A DNA stretch of 51,493 bases from Kitasatospora phosalacinea (GTDB lineage: Bacteria; Actinomycetota; Actinomycetes; Streptomycetales; Streptomycetaceae), in the NCBI RefSeq assembly GCF_000717185.1, contig NZ_JNYE01000085.1:1-51493 (forward strand), read 5' to 3'. Shown piece after piece: positions 18,961-27,240 of the stretch. The notes under the pieces are model-generated. The model did no database searches and was not told the origin of the DNA. It worked only from the letters and a program-made list of their open reading frames with translations. A program made the position numbers and the translations under genes. The stretch's first letter is position 1. Each line of letters opens with the position of its first letter.

Positions 18961-19040
18961 GGTCGTTCGCGGCCGTTCGCGGTCGGTTCCAGCCGTTCGC
19001 GGTCGGTTCCAGCCGTTCGCGGTCGGTCCCAGCTGCTCGC
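18961..19040. repeat. 20-bp tandem repeat, four copies
   Basis: Four 20-base units based on ggtcggttccagccgttcgc, two of them identical, plus a partial fifth, lie upstream of the nucleotidyltransferase start and downstream of the next minus-strand gene. Confidence 0.88.
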
Positions 19041-19079
19041 GGTCGGTCGCGGGAATTCGGGAGCCGCCCTGACGAATCG

Positions 19080-20183
19080 TCAGCCGGACGTGTCGTCGGC
19101 CCCGTCGCGCCCGTCCGGCCGGTCGCCGTGGCGGGTGCGGCTCCCGCGGCGGGGGTTGTCGGGGCCACGGGAGCCGCGGGCGCGGCGGGCGCGGTCGGCG
19201 GCGTAGGCCGCTCCCGCGGCGAGGGCGACCAGGAGGGCGGTGGCGAGGTGTCCGCCGGCCAGGTCGAGTCCGAGGAAGAGCACGAACAGGAAGGCCGCGA
19301 CCGGGAGCAGCAGGGCGAGCAGGGTCTGGCCGAGGACCGCGATGGTGGCGGTGCGGGCGTACTTCTCCCCGGGCTGGGGGGCGGCGCCGGGGCCGTCCGC
19401 CTCGTCGGGCCAGTAGAAGGCGGTGGCGCGCTGGGCGAGGGCGGTGGTGGCGCGGACGTTGGCGCGTCCCATGACGGGGATCCACACCACGGGGAAGGCG
19501 AGCCCGAAGACCACCAGGAGGGCGGTGCCGACCCAGCCCGCGATCCGGCGGATCCGGCCGCGGTGGTCCTCGCCGATGGCGATGAGCCCGAGCAGGTAGA
19601 CCATCCGCCGGACCATGTCGATCCGGGACGGGCGGGACGGCGGCCCGGCCTTGGGTGCGGCGTCCTCCGCGGCGGTGGCGGCCAGCGCGGCGCGGGCGTC
19701 CGGGACGGTGGCGTACACGCCCTGCAGGACGAGGAGTTCGGCGCTGCGTTCGGTCTGGTCGCCCTCCGCTCCGGCGAGCAGGGCGAGTTCGAGGACCATC
19801 CGGGCCTGGGCGAGCATCCCGGCGCAGAACGCCACCGGGACGAGGAGGATCAGCGGCCCGCCGACCACGCAGCCCTCGACCAGGGTCAGCCGGATGCCGT
19901 GGGTGATGACGGCCGCGCGGCGCTCGGCGAGCGTGCCCGCCCCGGCCAGCCCGGCCACCGCCTTCGCGGCGGGCTTCGACTCCTGGTGGACGGCCAGTTC
20001 GGCCAGGTGCTCGGGCAGCCGCACGGCGTCGTGCCGGACGGCCCGCCACAGCTCGCCGGCCGCCCCGCCACCGCGACCGCCACCGGCCCCGCCACCGGCC
20101 CCGCCACCGGTCTCGTCGGGGCCGGGGGCGTTCGCCGGTGGTCCGTCGGCCGACTGCGCCGCTTCCCCTCCCGCGTGCTCCAT
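19080..20183 (-). CDS. Hypothetical membrane protein, 367 aa
   Basis: The function is not recognised. The N-terminal 45 residues are low-complexity Gly/Ala/Pro. Two helices fall near 100-150 (LTLVEGCVVGGPLILLVPVAFCAGM), another near 210-240 (IAGWVGTALLVVFGLAFPVVW), and two more near 285-330 (LGQTLLALLLPVAAFLFVLF and LATALLVALAAGAAYAA). The C-terminus is strongly basic (Arg/Gly). A soluble segment between the first helices and the middle of the protein is acidic. No enzyme motif was seen. The ATG lies 174 bases from the divergent glycosyltransferase gene. Confidence 0.75.
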   Translation of the reverse strand: MEHAGGEAAQSADGPPANAPGPDETGGGAGGGAGGGRGGGAAGELWRAVRHDAVRLPEHLAELAVHQESKPAAKAVAGLAGAGTLAERRAAVITHGIRLTLVEGCVVGGPLILLVPVAFCAGMLAQARMVLELALLAGAEGDQTERSAELLVLQGVYATVPDARAALAATAAEDAAPKAGPPSRPSRIDMVRRMVYLLGLIAIGEDHRGRIRRIAGWVGTALLVVFGLAFPVVWIPVMGRANVRATTALAQRATAFYWPDEADGPGAAPQPGEKYARTATIAVLGQTLLALLLPVAAFLFVLFLGLDLAGGHLATALLVALAAGAAYAADRARRARGSRGPDNPRRGSRTRHGDRPDGRDGADDTSG

Positions 20184-20357
20184 CCCGCCAGACTACTCGG
20201 ACAAAACCGCGGAAAACACCCGTCCGGAACCGTCCGGAACCGTCCGGGGCCGCCCGGTCCCCGCATTCACACACCAGTGCGGAAATGGCGGCAGACGTTC
20301 GCCTCCGCGAAAGATCCCTTTGACTGACCGCACGCCTGGGTTGGCCACAACGTTGGC

Positions 20358-21716
20358 ATGCGAGTCGCCATCGTCACCGAGTCCTTCCCGCCCGAGGTCA
20401 ACGGCGTGGCCCACAGCGTGCTGAGGGCTGCCGAGCACCTCGTCCGGCGGGGCCACCAGCCCCTGGTGATCACCCCCGCCCCGGCGCGGAGCGCGCACTG
20501 CCCGCCGCAGTCCTTCGGCCCCGACCGGGAACCGCTGCCGGTGGTGCGCGTCCCCTCCGTCCCGCTCCCCCGCTACCCGCAGGTGCGCATCGCCCTGCCC
20601 AGTCGCAAGCTGGCCGCCGCGCTGGCGGCCCACCGGCCGGACGTGGTGCACCTGGCCAGTCCGTTCGTGCTCGGCGCGCGGGCTGCCCGGCTCACCGAGC
20701 GCCTGGACCTGCCGACCGTGGCCGTCTACCAGACCGACCTGGCGGGGTACGCGCAGGCGTACCGGATGGGCCGGGGGGCCGGTTCGGCGATCGCCTGGGC
20801 GCGGATCCGCTCCGTGCACCGCGCCGCCGCGCGCACGCTCGCCCCCTCGACCCCGGCCGCGCAGGACCTGACGGCGCACGGGGTGCGGCAGGTCCGGCTC
20901 TGGGCGCGCGGCGTCGACTCGGTGCGCTTCCACCCCGACCACCGCGACGAGGCGCTGCACCGCGCGCTGGCCCCGGGCGGCGAGGTGCTGGTGGGGTACG
21001 TCGGGCGGCTCGCCCCGGAGAAGCGGGTGGACCTGCTCGCGGAGGCGTCCCGGCTGCCGGGCGTGCGGGTGGTGGTGGTCGGGGACGGCCCGAGCGCGCC
21101 CGCACTGAAGGCCGCGATGCCCGGCGCGGTGTTCCTCGGCCGCCGCACGGGAGCCGAACTCGCCCGCTGTTTCGCCTCGTTGGACCTGTTCGTGCACACC
21201 GGCCCACTGGAGACCTTCTGCCAGACCATCCAGGAGGCGATGGCCAGCGGCGTCCCGGTGGTCGCCCCGGCGGTCGGCGGCCCGCTCGACCTGGTCGGCC
21301 ACCACCGCACCGGGCTGCTGGTCGCCCCGCGGGACGCGGGCGCCGTCGCCCGGGCCGTCGCCGACCTCGCCGCCGCCCCCGAACTGCGCGCCCGGTACGG
21401 CGCGGCGGGCCGGGCCGACGTCACCGACCGGAGCTGGGAGGCGGTCGGCGACCAGCTGATCCGGCACTACGAGGAGGTGCTCGCCGAGCACCGGCAGCGC
21501 CACCGCGCCCGAACGGGGGAACCGTCCCCCGCCACTGCCGCTCCCTTCGCCCCCGCGCCCGCCGAACCCGCGACCGCACCGGCCGCCGAACCGGCTCCGC
21601 AGCCGCTGCTCGACGGCATACCGGCGCCCCGCCGAGCGGAAGCACCCACCGCCGCGCCCGTCCCGGCCGCAACCCGGGCCCCGGCCCCGGCCCCGGTCGA
21701 GGAGCAGCCCGCGTGA
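20358..21716 (+). CDS. GT4 glycosyltransferase (MgtA/PimB-like)
   Basis: A 452-residue retaining GT-B glycosyltransferase. The N-terminal domain starts MRVAIVTESFPPEVNGVAHS, as in GDP-mannose-dependent alpha-mannosyltransferases. The C-terminal domain has GYVGRLAPEKRVDLL and the EX7E motif ETFCQTIQE near residue 290. Residues after about 385 form a Pro/Ala-rich tail with no conserved look. Known relatives add mannose to glycolipids such as phosphatidylinositol mannosides or diglucuronosyl lipids at the inner membrane face. It overlaps the next glycosyltransferase by GTGA, so the two enzymes probably act in series. Confidence 0.85.
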   Translation: MRVAIVTESFPPEVNGVAHSVLRAAEHLVRRGHQPLVITPAPARSAHCPPQSFGPDREPLPVVRVPSVPLPRYPQVRIALPSRKLAAALAAHRPDVVHLASPFVLGARAARLTERLDLPTVAVYQTDLAGYAQAYRMGRGAGSAIAWARIRSVHRAAARTLAPSTPAAQDLTAHGVRQVRLWARGVDSVRFHPDHRDEALHRALAPGGEVLVGYVGRLAPEKRVDLLAEASRLPGVRVVVVGDGPSAPALKAAMPGAVFLGRRTGAELARCFASLDLFVHTGPLETFCQTIQEAMASGVPVVAPAVGGPLDLVGHHRTGLLVAPRDAGAVARAVADLAAAPELRARYGAAGRADVTDRSWEAVGDQLIRHYEEVLAEHRQRHRARTGEPSPATAAPFAPAPAEPATAPAAEPAPQPLLDGIPAPRRAEAPTAAPVPAATRAPAPAPVEEQPA

Positions 21717-22912
21717 ACCGCGAAACGGCCCGCACGGACGGCGGGTTGTGCATCGTCCGGCTGGCGAACTTCGTCACGCCCGTCTCGGGCGGCCTGCGGA
21801 CTACGCTGCGGCACCTCGGCGCGGGGTACCTGGCCGCGGGCCACCGGCCCGTCCTGGTGGTGCCGGGGCCGGTCCGCGGCGACGAGTGGACCGAGCAGGG
21901 GCGGGTGATCACCCTGCCCGGTCCGCGCGTCCCGGGCAGCGGGGGCTACCGGGTGCTCCGCGACAAGCGCCGACTCGCCGCGCTGCTCGACGAGTTGGCG
22001 CCGGACCGGCTGGAGGTGTCGGACCGCACCACGCTGCGCTGGACGGGCGCGTGGGCGAAGGCGCACGGGGTGCGGTCGATGATGGTCTCGCACGAGAGCG
22101 CAACCGGGGTGCTCGGCGCGTGGGGCGTGCCGACCGAGAGCGCGCGGCGGCTCGCGGACCGGCTCAACTCCCGTACCGCGCACGGCTACGACACCGTGCT
22201 GTGCACGACGGCGTGGGCGGCCGAGGAGTTCGAGCGGATCGGTGCCCGCAACATCGAGCGGGCACCGCTGGGGGTGGACCTGGAGACGATGCGTCCGGAG
22301 TGCCACGATCCTTCGCTGCGGGCGGAGTTGGCCGATGCGCAGCAGGTACTGCTGGTGATGTGCTCCCGACTGTCCGGGGAGAAGCGGCCCGAGCGGGCGC
22401 TGGAGGCGCTGGCCGAGTTGCGCCGCCGCCACCGGGTTCCGGCCGTGCTGGCGGTCGCCGGGGCGGGCCCGCTGCGCGGTCGGCTGGAGCGGCGGGCGGC
22501 CGAACTCCGGCTCCCGGTGCGGTTCCTGGGGCATCTGGCGGGGCGTTCCGAGCTGGCGGCCCTGCTGGCCACGGCGGACGCGGTGATCGCTCCGGGCCCG
22601 GTGGAGACCTTCGGCCTGGCCGCACTGGAGACGCTGGCCTGCGGCACTCCCGTCGCGGTCAGCCGGTCCTCCGCGCTGCCGCAGGTGGTCGGCGGGGCCG
22701 GGGCCGCGGCGGCCGACAGCGGCGCCGGATTCGCGCTCGCAGTACGGGAGTTGCTGGACCGGCCGGAGACGGAACGGCGGGCCGCCGCCCGTGCGAGGGC
22801 GGAGGAGTTCGGCTGGGACGCCGCCACCGCCGCGTTCCTCGCCGCCCACCGAGCCCCCGCACCCACACCCCCACCCGCACCCAGGCCCGCACCCACCCCT
22901 GCAGTCGACTGA
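21713..22912 (+). CDS. Second GT4 glycosyltransferase
   Basis: A 399-residue GT-B family-4 enzyme. The N-terminal domain opens with CIVRLANFVTPVSGGLRTTL. The donor-binding domain has CSRLSGEKRPERALEAL near 220 and an EX7E motif ETFGLAALE near 303. The donor and acceptor are unknown; coupling to the MgtA-like enzyme (GTG start overlapping its stop) suggests that both build one glycolipid or glycan. The tail is Pro-rich. An SGNH hydrolase follows 78 bases downstream. Confidence 0.85.
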   Translation: MNRETARTDGGLCIVRLANFVTPVSGGLRTTLRHLGAGYLAAGHRPVLVVPGPVRGDEWTEQGRVITLPGPRVPGSGGYRVLRDKRRLAALLDELAPDRLEVSDRTTLRWTGAWAKAHGVRSMMVSHESATGVLGAWGVPTESARRLADRLNSRTAHGYDTVLCTTAWAAEEFERIGARNIERAPLGVDLETMRPECHDPSLRAELADAQQVLLVMCSRLSGEKRPERALEALAELRRRHRVPAVLAVAGAGPLRGRLERRAAELRLPVRFLGHLAGRSELAALLATADAVIAPGPVETFGLAALETLACGTPVAVSRSSALPQVVGGAGAAAADSGAGFALAVRELLDRPETERRAAARARAEEFGWDAATAAFLAAHRAPAPTPPPAPRPAPTPAVD

Positions 22913-22990
22913 CCACGCCTCCCCGCGCCTCCAACCTCCATCTCCTGCAACCCCGTTCGGCCTCCTTTCCCGCCCCACCGGAGGGACGTG

Positions 22991-23887
22991 ATGACGGTTC
23001 GATTCGCTGCGCTCGGCGACTCCCTCACCGAGGGGATCGGCGATCCGGTACCAGGGGGGTGGCGGGGCTGGGCGGCGCTGCTCGCCCCCGCCCTCTCGCC
23101 GGATCCCGTCGAGTTCCGCAACCTCGCCAGCAGCGGCGCGCTCAGCCGTGACCTGCTGCTCTCCCAACTGCCCGCCGCGCTCGCGCTGCGCCCGCAGTTC
23201 GCGGCGGTGCTGGTCGGCGGCAACGACACCCTGCGGGACTCCTTCGACCTGGAGTCGACGGCCCGCCAATTCGCCTCCGTCCTCTCCTCGTTGGCCTCGG
23301 TCGGGGCGGTTCCGCTGACCGCCTGCCTGCCCGGTCCGGGGCGGCTGCTGGGGTTGCCCGCGCCACTGGCCCGGCCGCTGGCCCGGCGGATGCGGAGCGT
23401 CAACACGGTGGTGCACGCGCTGTCGGCGCGCCACGGGGCGGTGCACCTGCACCTGGCGGAGCTGCCCTGGACGGAGCACCGGGAACTGCTGAGCGTGGAC
23501 CGGCTGCACCCGAGCGCCGCGGGCCACCAGTTGATCGCCCGGGAGTTCCACGCCCTGCTCGCCGGGGCCGGGCACCGGGTCGGGGCGGCGCCCGACCCGC
23601 TGGCGACGGAGCCGCCCGGCCGCGGGGCGGACCTGTGGTGGATGGCCACCCGGGGCACCCGCTGGGTGGCGGCCCGCTCGACCGACCTGCTGCCCGGACT
23701 GTGCGCATTGGCCGCCCTGGAGGCCCGCCACCTGCTGCGCGGCTCGACCCGGCAGCTCGACCGCGCGGCGGCCCTCGCCACCGACGCGGTCGTCGCCCGC
23801 CTGACCTCCGACGAGCACGTCCACGCCGACGGACACGTCTACACCGACGGGCACGTTCTTACCGACGGACACGCCCGGCAGCCGTGA
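22991..23887 (+). CDS. SGNH/GDSL hydrolase with His/Asp-rich tail
   Basis: A 298-residue esterase-like protein. Block I is ALGDSLTEG (Ser nucleophile near residue 12), block III VGGNDT near 78, and block V DRLHPSAAGH near 175 (Asp-x-x-His). No signal peptide, so probably cytoplasmic. After residue 200 the family fold ends and an extra 95 residues follow, ending in repeated HVxxDG units (EHVHADGHVYTDGHVLTDGH). The ATG sits six bases after GGAGG; the preceding GTG is too close. In the glycosyltransferase operon it may remove acyl or acetyl groups from the glycan or lipid product. Confidence 0.82.
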   Translation: MTVRFAALGDSLTEGIGDPVPGGWRGWAALLAPALSPDPVEFRNLASSGALSRDLLLSQLPAALALRPQFAAVLVGGNDTLRDSFDLESTARQFASVLSSLASVGAVPLTACLPGPGRLLGLPAPLARPLARRMRSVNTVVHALSARHGAVHLHLAELPWTEHRELLSVDRLHPSAAGHQLIAREFHALLAGAGHRVGAAPDPLATEPPGRGADLWWMATRGTRWVAARSTDLLPGLCALAALEARHLLRGSTRQLDRAAALATDAVVARLTSDEHVHADGHVYTDGHVLTDGHARQP

Positions 23888-23904
23888 GAGCCCCGCCGAG
23901 GCCT

Positions 23905-23921
23905 GCTGGGATCAGCCCAGC
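23905..23921 (+). terminator. Small hairpin after the SGNH gene
   Basis: A six-base stem (GCTGGG / CCCAGC) with a five-base loop, 17 bases after the stop. Weak but correctly placed to end the glycosyltransferase operon. Confidence 0.35.
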
Positions 23922-24093
23922 GGAGCACCCCGGCGGTGGCGGTGGCGGTGGCAGGTTCGAGGCTCGGGGAGCCGCTGCAGGTGGCGCTCCGGCCGTCGTC
24001 GTCGGTGAACGGGGCGGCGGTCGCGCCGGTGTCGAGCGCGGAGCCGCCCCGGGCGGATGTCGTGGACCTGCGGCGTGTGCCAGAGTGGCGGGC

Positions 24094-24678
24094 ATGGATT
24101 GGCAGTCCGAGTGCCCGGGCCTCTGGGCGTTCCTGGAGTCACTGCACCGCGGCGAGATCCTGTCCGGCACCGTCGCGGCGATCGAGCGGTTCGGGGTCTT
24201 CGTCTCCCTGGACGACGGACCGGGGCATCCCCTGTTCCCCGGCGTCGGGTTCATCACGCTCCCCGAACTGTCCTGGCAGCCGGTCGAATCCGCGACCGAC
24301 GTCGTGGAGGTCGGACAGCGCGTCTCGTGCGAGTTCCTCCAGTTCGACACCCACAGTGCGGAGGCCAGGCTGTCGTTGTGCGCACTGTCGCCCGACCCCT
24401 TCCAGACCTTCACCGACGGCACGATGGTGGGGCGGACGCTCCGCGGGACGGTCGTCAAGGTGCTCCCCTTCGGCGCTTGCGTGGCACTCGGGGACGGGGT
24501 CGTGGGCCTGGTGCCCTTCCGCGAGTGCCAGGGCAGGCCCGCGGCCGGCCTGCCGGAGGCCTTCCGGGTCGGCGACGAGACATCGGTCGTGGTCACGGAC
24601 GTCGATCCGTCGGGGCGGAGGGTGTTCCTCTCCGGGCCGGAGGACGCCCGGCAGGCCGGTGCCGCGCCGCTCACCTGA
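24094..24678 (+). CDS. S1-domain RNA-binding protein
   Basis: A 194-residue protein with two S1-like (OB-fold) domains. Domain 1, about 15-90, opens with GEILSGTVAAIERFGVFVSL and ends with RLSLC. Domain 2, about 105-180, opens with GRTLRGTVVKVLPFGACVAL and ends with GRRVFLSGPED. Such repeats bind RNA. This arrangement resembles the S1 proteins of streptomycetes annotated only as S1 RNA-binding domain proteins. The ATG (MDWQSECPGL) has only a weak ribosome site, and the upstream open frame is a shadow of the previous operon. Confidence 0.8.
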   Translation: MDWQSECPGLWAFLESLHRGEILSGTVAAIERFGVFVSLDDGPGHPLFPGVGFITLPELSWQPVESATDVVEVGQRVSCEFLQFDTHSAEARLSLCALSPDPFQTFTDGTMVGRTLRGTVVKVLPFGACVALGDGVVGLVPFRECQGRPAAGLPEAFRVGDETSVVVTDVDPSGRRVFLSGPEDARQAGAAPLT

Positions 24679-24757
24679 CCACTCGACCGCCCGTCTGCCT
24701 GCGTACCCGTCTGCCTGCGTACCCGCCTGTCGCGCTCCCGCCTGCGGCGGACGGTTG

Positions 24758-25075
24758 TCACCAGAGGTCGCCCTCGCGCCAGTCGCAGACCAGGTCGGCC
24801 GACGGCTCCAACTCCCCTTCACCACCCAGGAGGTAGATCCAGCCGTCCTCCTCGGCGGTGCGCTGCCGCCCGTGCGGGCCGAGGGCCCGAGGTCCGCCGT
24901 GTGCACCGTCCGTACCGTCACCGTGCCCGCGTCCGCGCCCGCACCCGCGCCCGCACCCGCGCCCGCGCCCGCGCCCGCGTCCTCGCGGAGCTGACGCCAC
25001 CGACGGCAGCACTGCACCGCACCGCACCGCACCCCGCCCGTCCGATCCGATCCGAACGGTCCGTCCCTCGGGCAA
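24758..25075 (-). CDS. Doubtful small ORF or gene remnant
   Basis: The last 35 residues (EEDGWIYLLGGEGELEPSAD followed by LVCDWREGDLW) look like a genuine protein C-terminus with good codon usage. The part before it is an Arg-Gly repeat made by the hexamer array, and no convincing start or ribosome site precedes the good part. It could be a small real protein, or the end of a gene whose front was replaced by repeat expansion. Confidence 0.3.
   Translation of the reverse strand: MPEGRTVRIGSDGRGAVRCGAVLPSVASAPRGRGRGRGRGCGRGCGRGRGHGDGTDGAHGGPRALGPHGRQRTAEEDGWIYLLGGEGELEPSADLVCDWREGDLW
24925..24979. repeat. Hexanucleotide array (gcccgc/acccgc)
   Basis: About nine units of gcccgc and acccgc in a row. 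It reads as Arg-Gly in the minus-strand frame that covers it. Confidence 0.8.
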
Positions 25076-25155
25076 TCCGCACCGTCCGCCGGTCCGGGCC
25101 GTAGCATCGCCCTCGGAGCACGACCAAGATCCACCGGAGACGGGAAGGACAGCGC

Positions 25156-26025
25156 ATGGACGTCGGTTTCATCGGCCTGGGAGGAATGGGTCGGGCGATG
25201 GCCCGCCGACTGCTGGCGGCCGGTCACGCGGTGCGGGTGTGGAACCGCTCGCCGGAGCCGGTGGCCGAGCTGGTCGCGGACGGGGCGGTGGCGGCCGGGA
25301 CGCTCGCCGAGGCGTTCGGGGCGCAGGTGGTGGTGTCCATGCTCGCGGACGACCGGGTGGTCGAAAGCCTGCTGCTGGACGAGGAGTTGCTGTCCGGTGC
25401 GCGGGGCGTGACGCACGTCAACATGGCCACCGTCTCGCCCGCGCTGGCCCGCCGGGCCGCCGAACTGCACGCCCGGCACGGCCTGGGGTACGTCGCGGCG
25501 CCGGTGCTGGGCCGGACGGACGTCGCGGCGGCCGGGAACCTGAACATCCTCGCGGCCGGTCCGTCGGCCGAACTCGACCGGGTGGCACCGCTGTTCGAGG
25601 CGATGGGCCGTCGCACCTGGCCGCTCGGGGAGGACCCGGCGGCCGCGAACGTGGCGAAGATCAGCGCCAACTTCCTGCTGGTGTCGGCGATCGAGGCGTT
25701 CTCCGAGGCAGCCGCGCTCGCCGAGGCCAGCGGGCTCGACCCGGCGGCGCTGCTGGCGGTGCTCACCGACTCCCTGTTCCCCGGCCCGGTGTACGCGGGC
25801 TACGGGGGGATGATCACCAAGCAGTCCTTCGAACCGGCTGGGTTCCGCCTGGCGTTGGGCCTGAAGGACGTGAACCTCGCCCTGGAGGCCGGGGCCGCCG
25901 CCGAAGTCCCGCTCCCGCTGGCCTCGTTGCTGCGCGACTCGCTCCTCCAGGCGGTCGCCCACGGCCGCGGCGAGCAGGACCTCGCCGCGATCTCCACCAC
26001 CTCCCGGACCCGCGCCGGAATCTGA
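25156..26025 (+). CDS. NAD(P)-dependent beta-hydroxyacid dehydrogenase family
   Basis: A 289-residue member of the 6-phosphogluconate/3-hydroxyisobutyrate dehydrogenase family. The Rossmann motif is GFIGLGGMGRAMARRL at the N-terminus, and the catalytic Lys is in KISANFLLVS near residue 172. The second domain (about 165-285) is helical. The ending GRGEQDLAAIS is typical of the family. The usual substrate consensus DAPVSGG is replaced by AAPVLGRTD, as in glyoxylate-reductase-like and imine-reductase-like relatives, so the substrate is unsure. The ATG follows GGAAGGA. Confidence 0.85.
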   Translation: MDVGFIGLGGMGRAMARRLLAAGHAVRVWNRSPEPVAELVADGAVAAGTLAEAFGAQVVVSMLADDRVVESLLLDEELLSGARGVTHVNMATVSPALARRAAELHARHGLGYVAAPVLGRTDVAAAGNLNILAAGPSAELDRVAPLFEAMGRRTWPLGEDPAAANVAKISANFLLVSAIEAFSEAAALAEASGLDPAALLAVLTDSLFPGPVYAGYGGMITKQSFEPAGFRLALGLKDVNLALEAGAAAEVPLPLASLLRDSLLQAVAHGRGEQDLAAISTTSRTRAGI

Positions 26026-26218
26026 CGTCTCGCCACTTGCAGATCGGCCGCCGGGCGGGCGGACGGAACAGCGCACCCGTCACCCGCCCGGCGCCGGACG
26101 CCCGAATTCCGTCGACCCCGCCCGCGGGCCTCGCTAGGGTGGCACCCCGAACCCCCGCACCCCACCCCCTCCAAACCCCGCGCCGCGCCAACTGCCGCAC
26201 CCGCCAGGGAGGTCGACC

Positions 26219-27127
26219 GTGATCGCGCTGCCCTTCGCCCGGCCGGGCCGGTTCTGGCGCGGCAACCTGCACACCCACACCGACCGCTCGGACGGGGCGC
26301 TGTCGCCGGAGGAGACGGCCCGACGCTACCGGAACGCCGGGTACGACTTCCTCGCCGTCACCGATCACTTCCGGCCCGCCCACGGCTACCCGGTCACCGA
26401 CACCCGGCCACTGCGCACCCCCGGCTTCACCACCCTGATCGGCGCCGAACTGCACGCCCCGCGCACTGAGTTCACCTCAGAGTGGCACATCCTGGCGGTC
26501 GGCCTGCCGCTCGACTTCGCCCCGCCGTCGCCCGGCGAGAGCGGCCCCGAGCTGGCCCGCCGGGCACGCGCCGCGGGCGCGTTCGTCGGCATGGCGCACC
26601 CGGCGGCCTCGCTGCTCACCGAGGCCGACGCGCAGCGCCTGGACGCCGCGCACGCCGTGGAGGTGCACAACGCGCTGTCCGCGTACGAGGACCGCGGCGA
26701 CAGCTGGCACCTGACCGAGACGCTGCTCAACCGCGGCCGTCGCCTGCACGCGTACGCGGCCGACGACGCGCACTTCCAGCCGCAGGACCCGCCGGGCTGC
26801 GCGGCCTGGGTGCAGGTGCGCGCGACGGAGCTCGCTCCCGGGGCGCTGCTCGCGGCGCTCAAGGCGGGCCACTACTACTCCAGCACCGGGCCCGAGCTGT
26901 TCGACGTCTCGCTCACCGGCGGCCGGATCACGGTGCGCTGCTCCCCGGCCCGGAAGGTGCTGGTCACCGGCGGCCGCCCGGGCAAGCAGGTCGCCACGGG
27001 CCCCGCCGACGGCGAACTCACCGACTGCACACTGCCGTTGGCCATGTTTCGTGACACCTGGTGCCGGGTCACGGTGGAGGACGCGCGCGGCCGGCGCGCC
27101 TGGAGCAACCCGATCCAGTTGGGCTGA
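26219..27127 (+). CDS. PHP-domain metallophosphoesterase
   Basis: A 302-residue protein. The PHP domain has NLHTHTDRSDG near residue 16 (HxH metal pair), VTDHF near 48, a conserved MAHPA near 128 and YAADDAHF near 183, which together build a multi-metal phosphoesterase site. The C-terminal 90 residues form a beta-rich accessory domain ending in WSNPIQLG. The GTG start follows GGGAGGT by five bases. The substrate is unknown; relatives cleave small phosphomonoesters. Confidence 0.82.
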   Translation: MIALPFARPGRFWRGNLHTHTDRSDGALSPEETARRYRNAGYDFLAVTDHFRPAHGYPVTDTRPLRTPGFTTLIGAELHAPRTEFTSEWHILAVGLPLDFAPPSPGESGPELARRARAAGAFVGMAHPAASLLTEADAQRLDAAHAVEVHNALSAYEDRGDSWHLTETLLNRGRRLHAYAADDAHFQPQDPPGCAAWVQVRATELAPGALLAALKAGHYYSSTGPELFDVSLTGGRITVRCSPARKVLVTGGRPGKQVATGPADGELTDCTLPLAMFRDTWCRVTVEDARGRRAWSNPIQLG

Positions 27128-27168
27128 GCCCCGGCCGTCCCCGGCCGCCCCACCTCCACCCCCCCTTT

Positions 27169-27183
27169 TCGTCGTATTGACGA
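27169..27183. promoter_or_regulatory. TCGTC-N5-GACGA palindrome, site 1
   Basis: The palindrome TCGTC-gtatt-GACGA overlaps the -35 box of the SPFH promoter. A second copy lies 34 bp downstream, centre to centre. Confidence 0.72.
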
Positions 27184-27206
27184 CAAGCAGGTCCTCCAGT
27201 TATCGT
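27177..27206 (+). promoter_or_regulatory. Promoter of the SPFH/NAD-kinase-like operon
   Basis: TTGACG at 27177-27182 and TATCGT at 27201-27206 are separated by 18 bases, a good match to a housekeeping promoter. It sits in one of the few AT-containing spots of the region, 35 bases before the start codon, and is covered at both boxes by palindromes. Confidence 0.6.
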
Positions 27207-27217
27207 CATCTCGACGA
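27203..27217. promoter_or_regulatory. TCGTC-N5-GACGA palindrome, site 2
   Basis: TCGTC-atctc-GACGA overlaps the -10 box and the likely transcription start. With site 1 it forms a typical repressor arrangement. Confidence 0.72.
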
Positions 27218-27240
27218 AAAGAAAGGACACCGCGACTCCC

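Larger units (their letters stand above)
24679..25155. other. 477-bp region of repeats and a possible gene remnant
   Basis: It starts with two copies of a 16-base unit (gtctgcctgcgtaccc, 24692-24723), then holds a possible small minus-strand frame, a hexamer array, and the promoter region of the downstream dehydrogenase. No certain gene. Confidence 0.5.
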
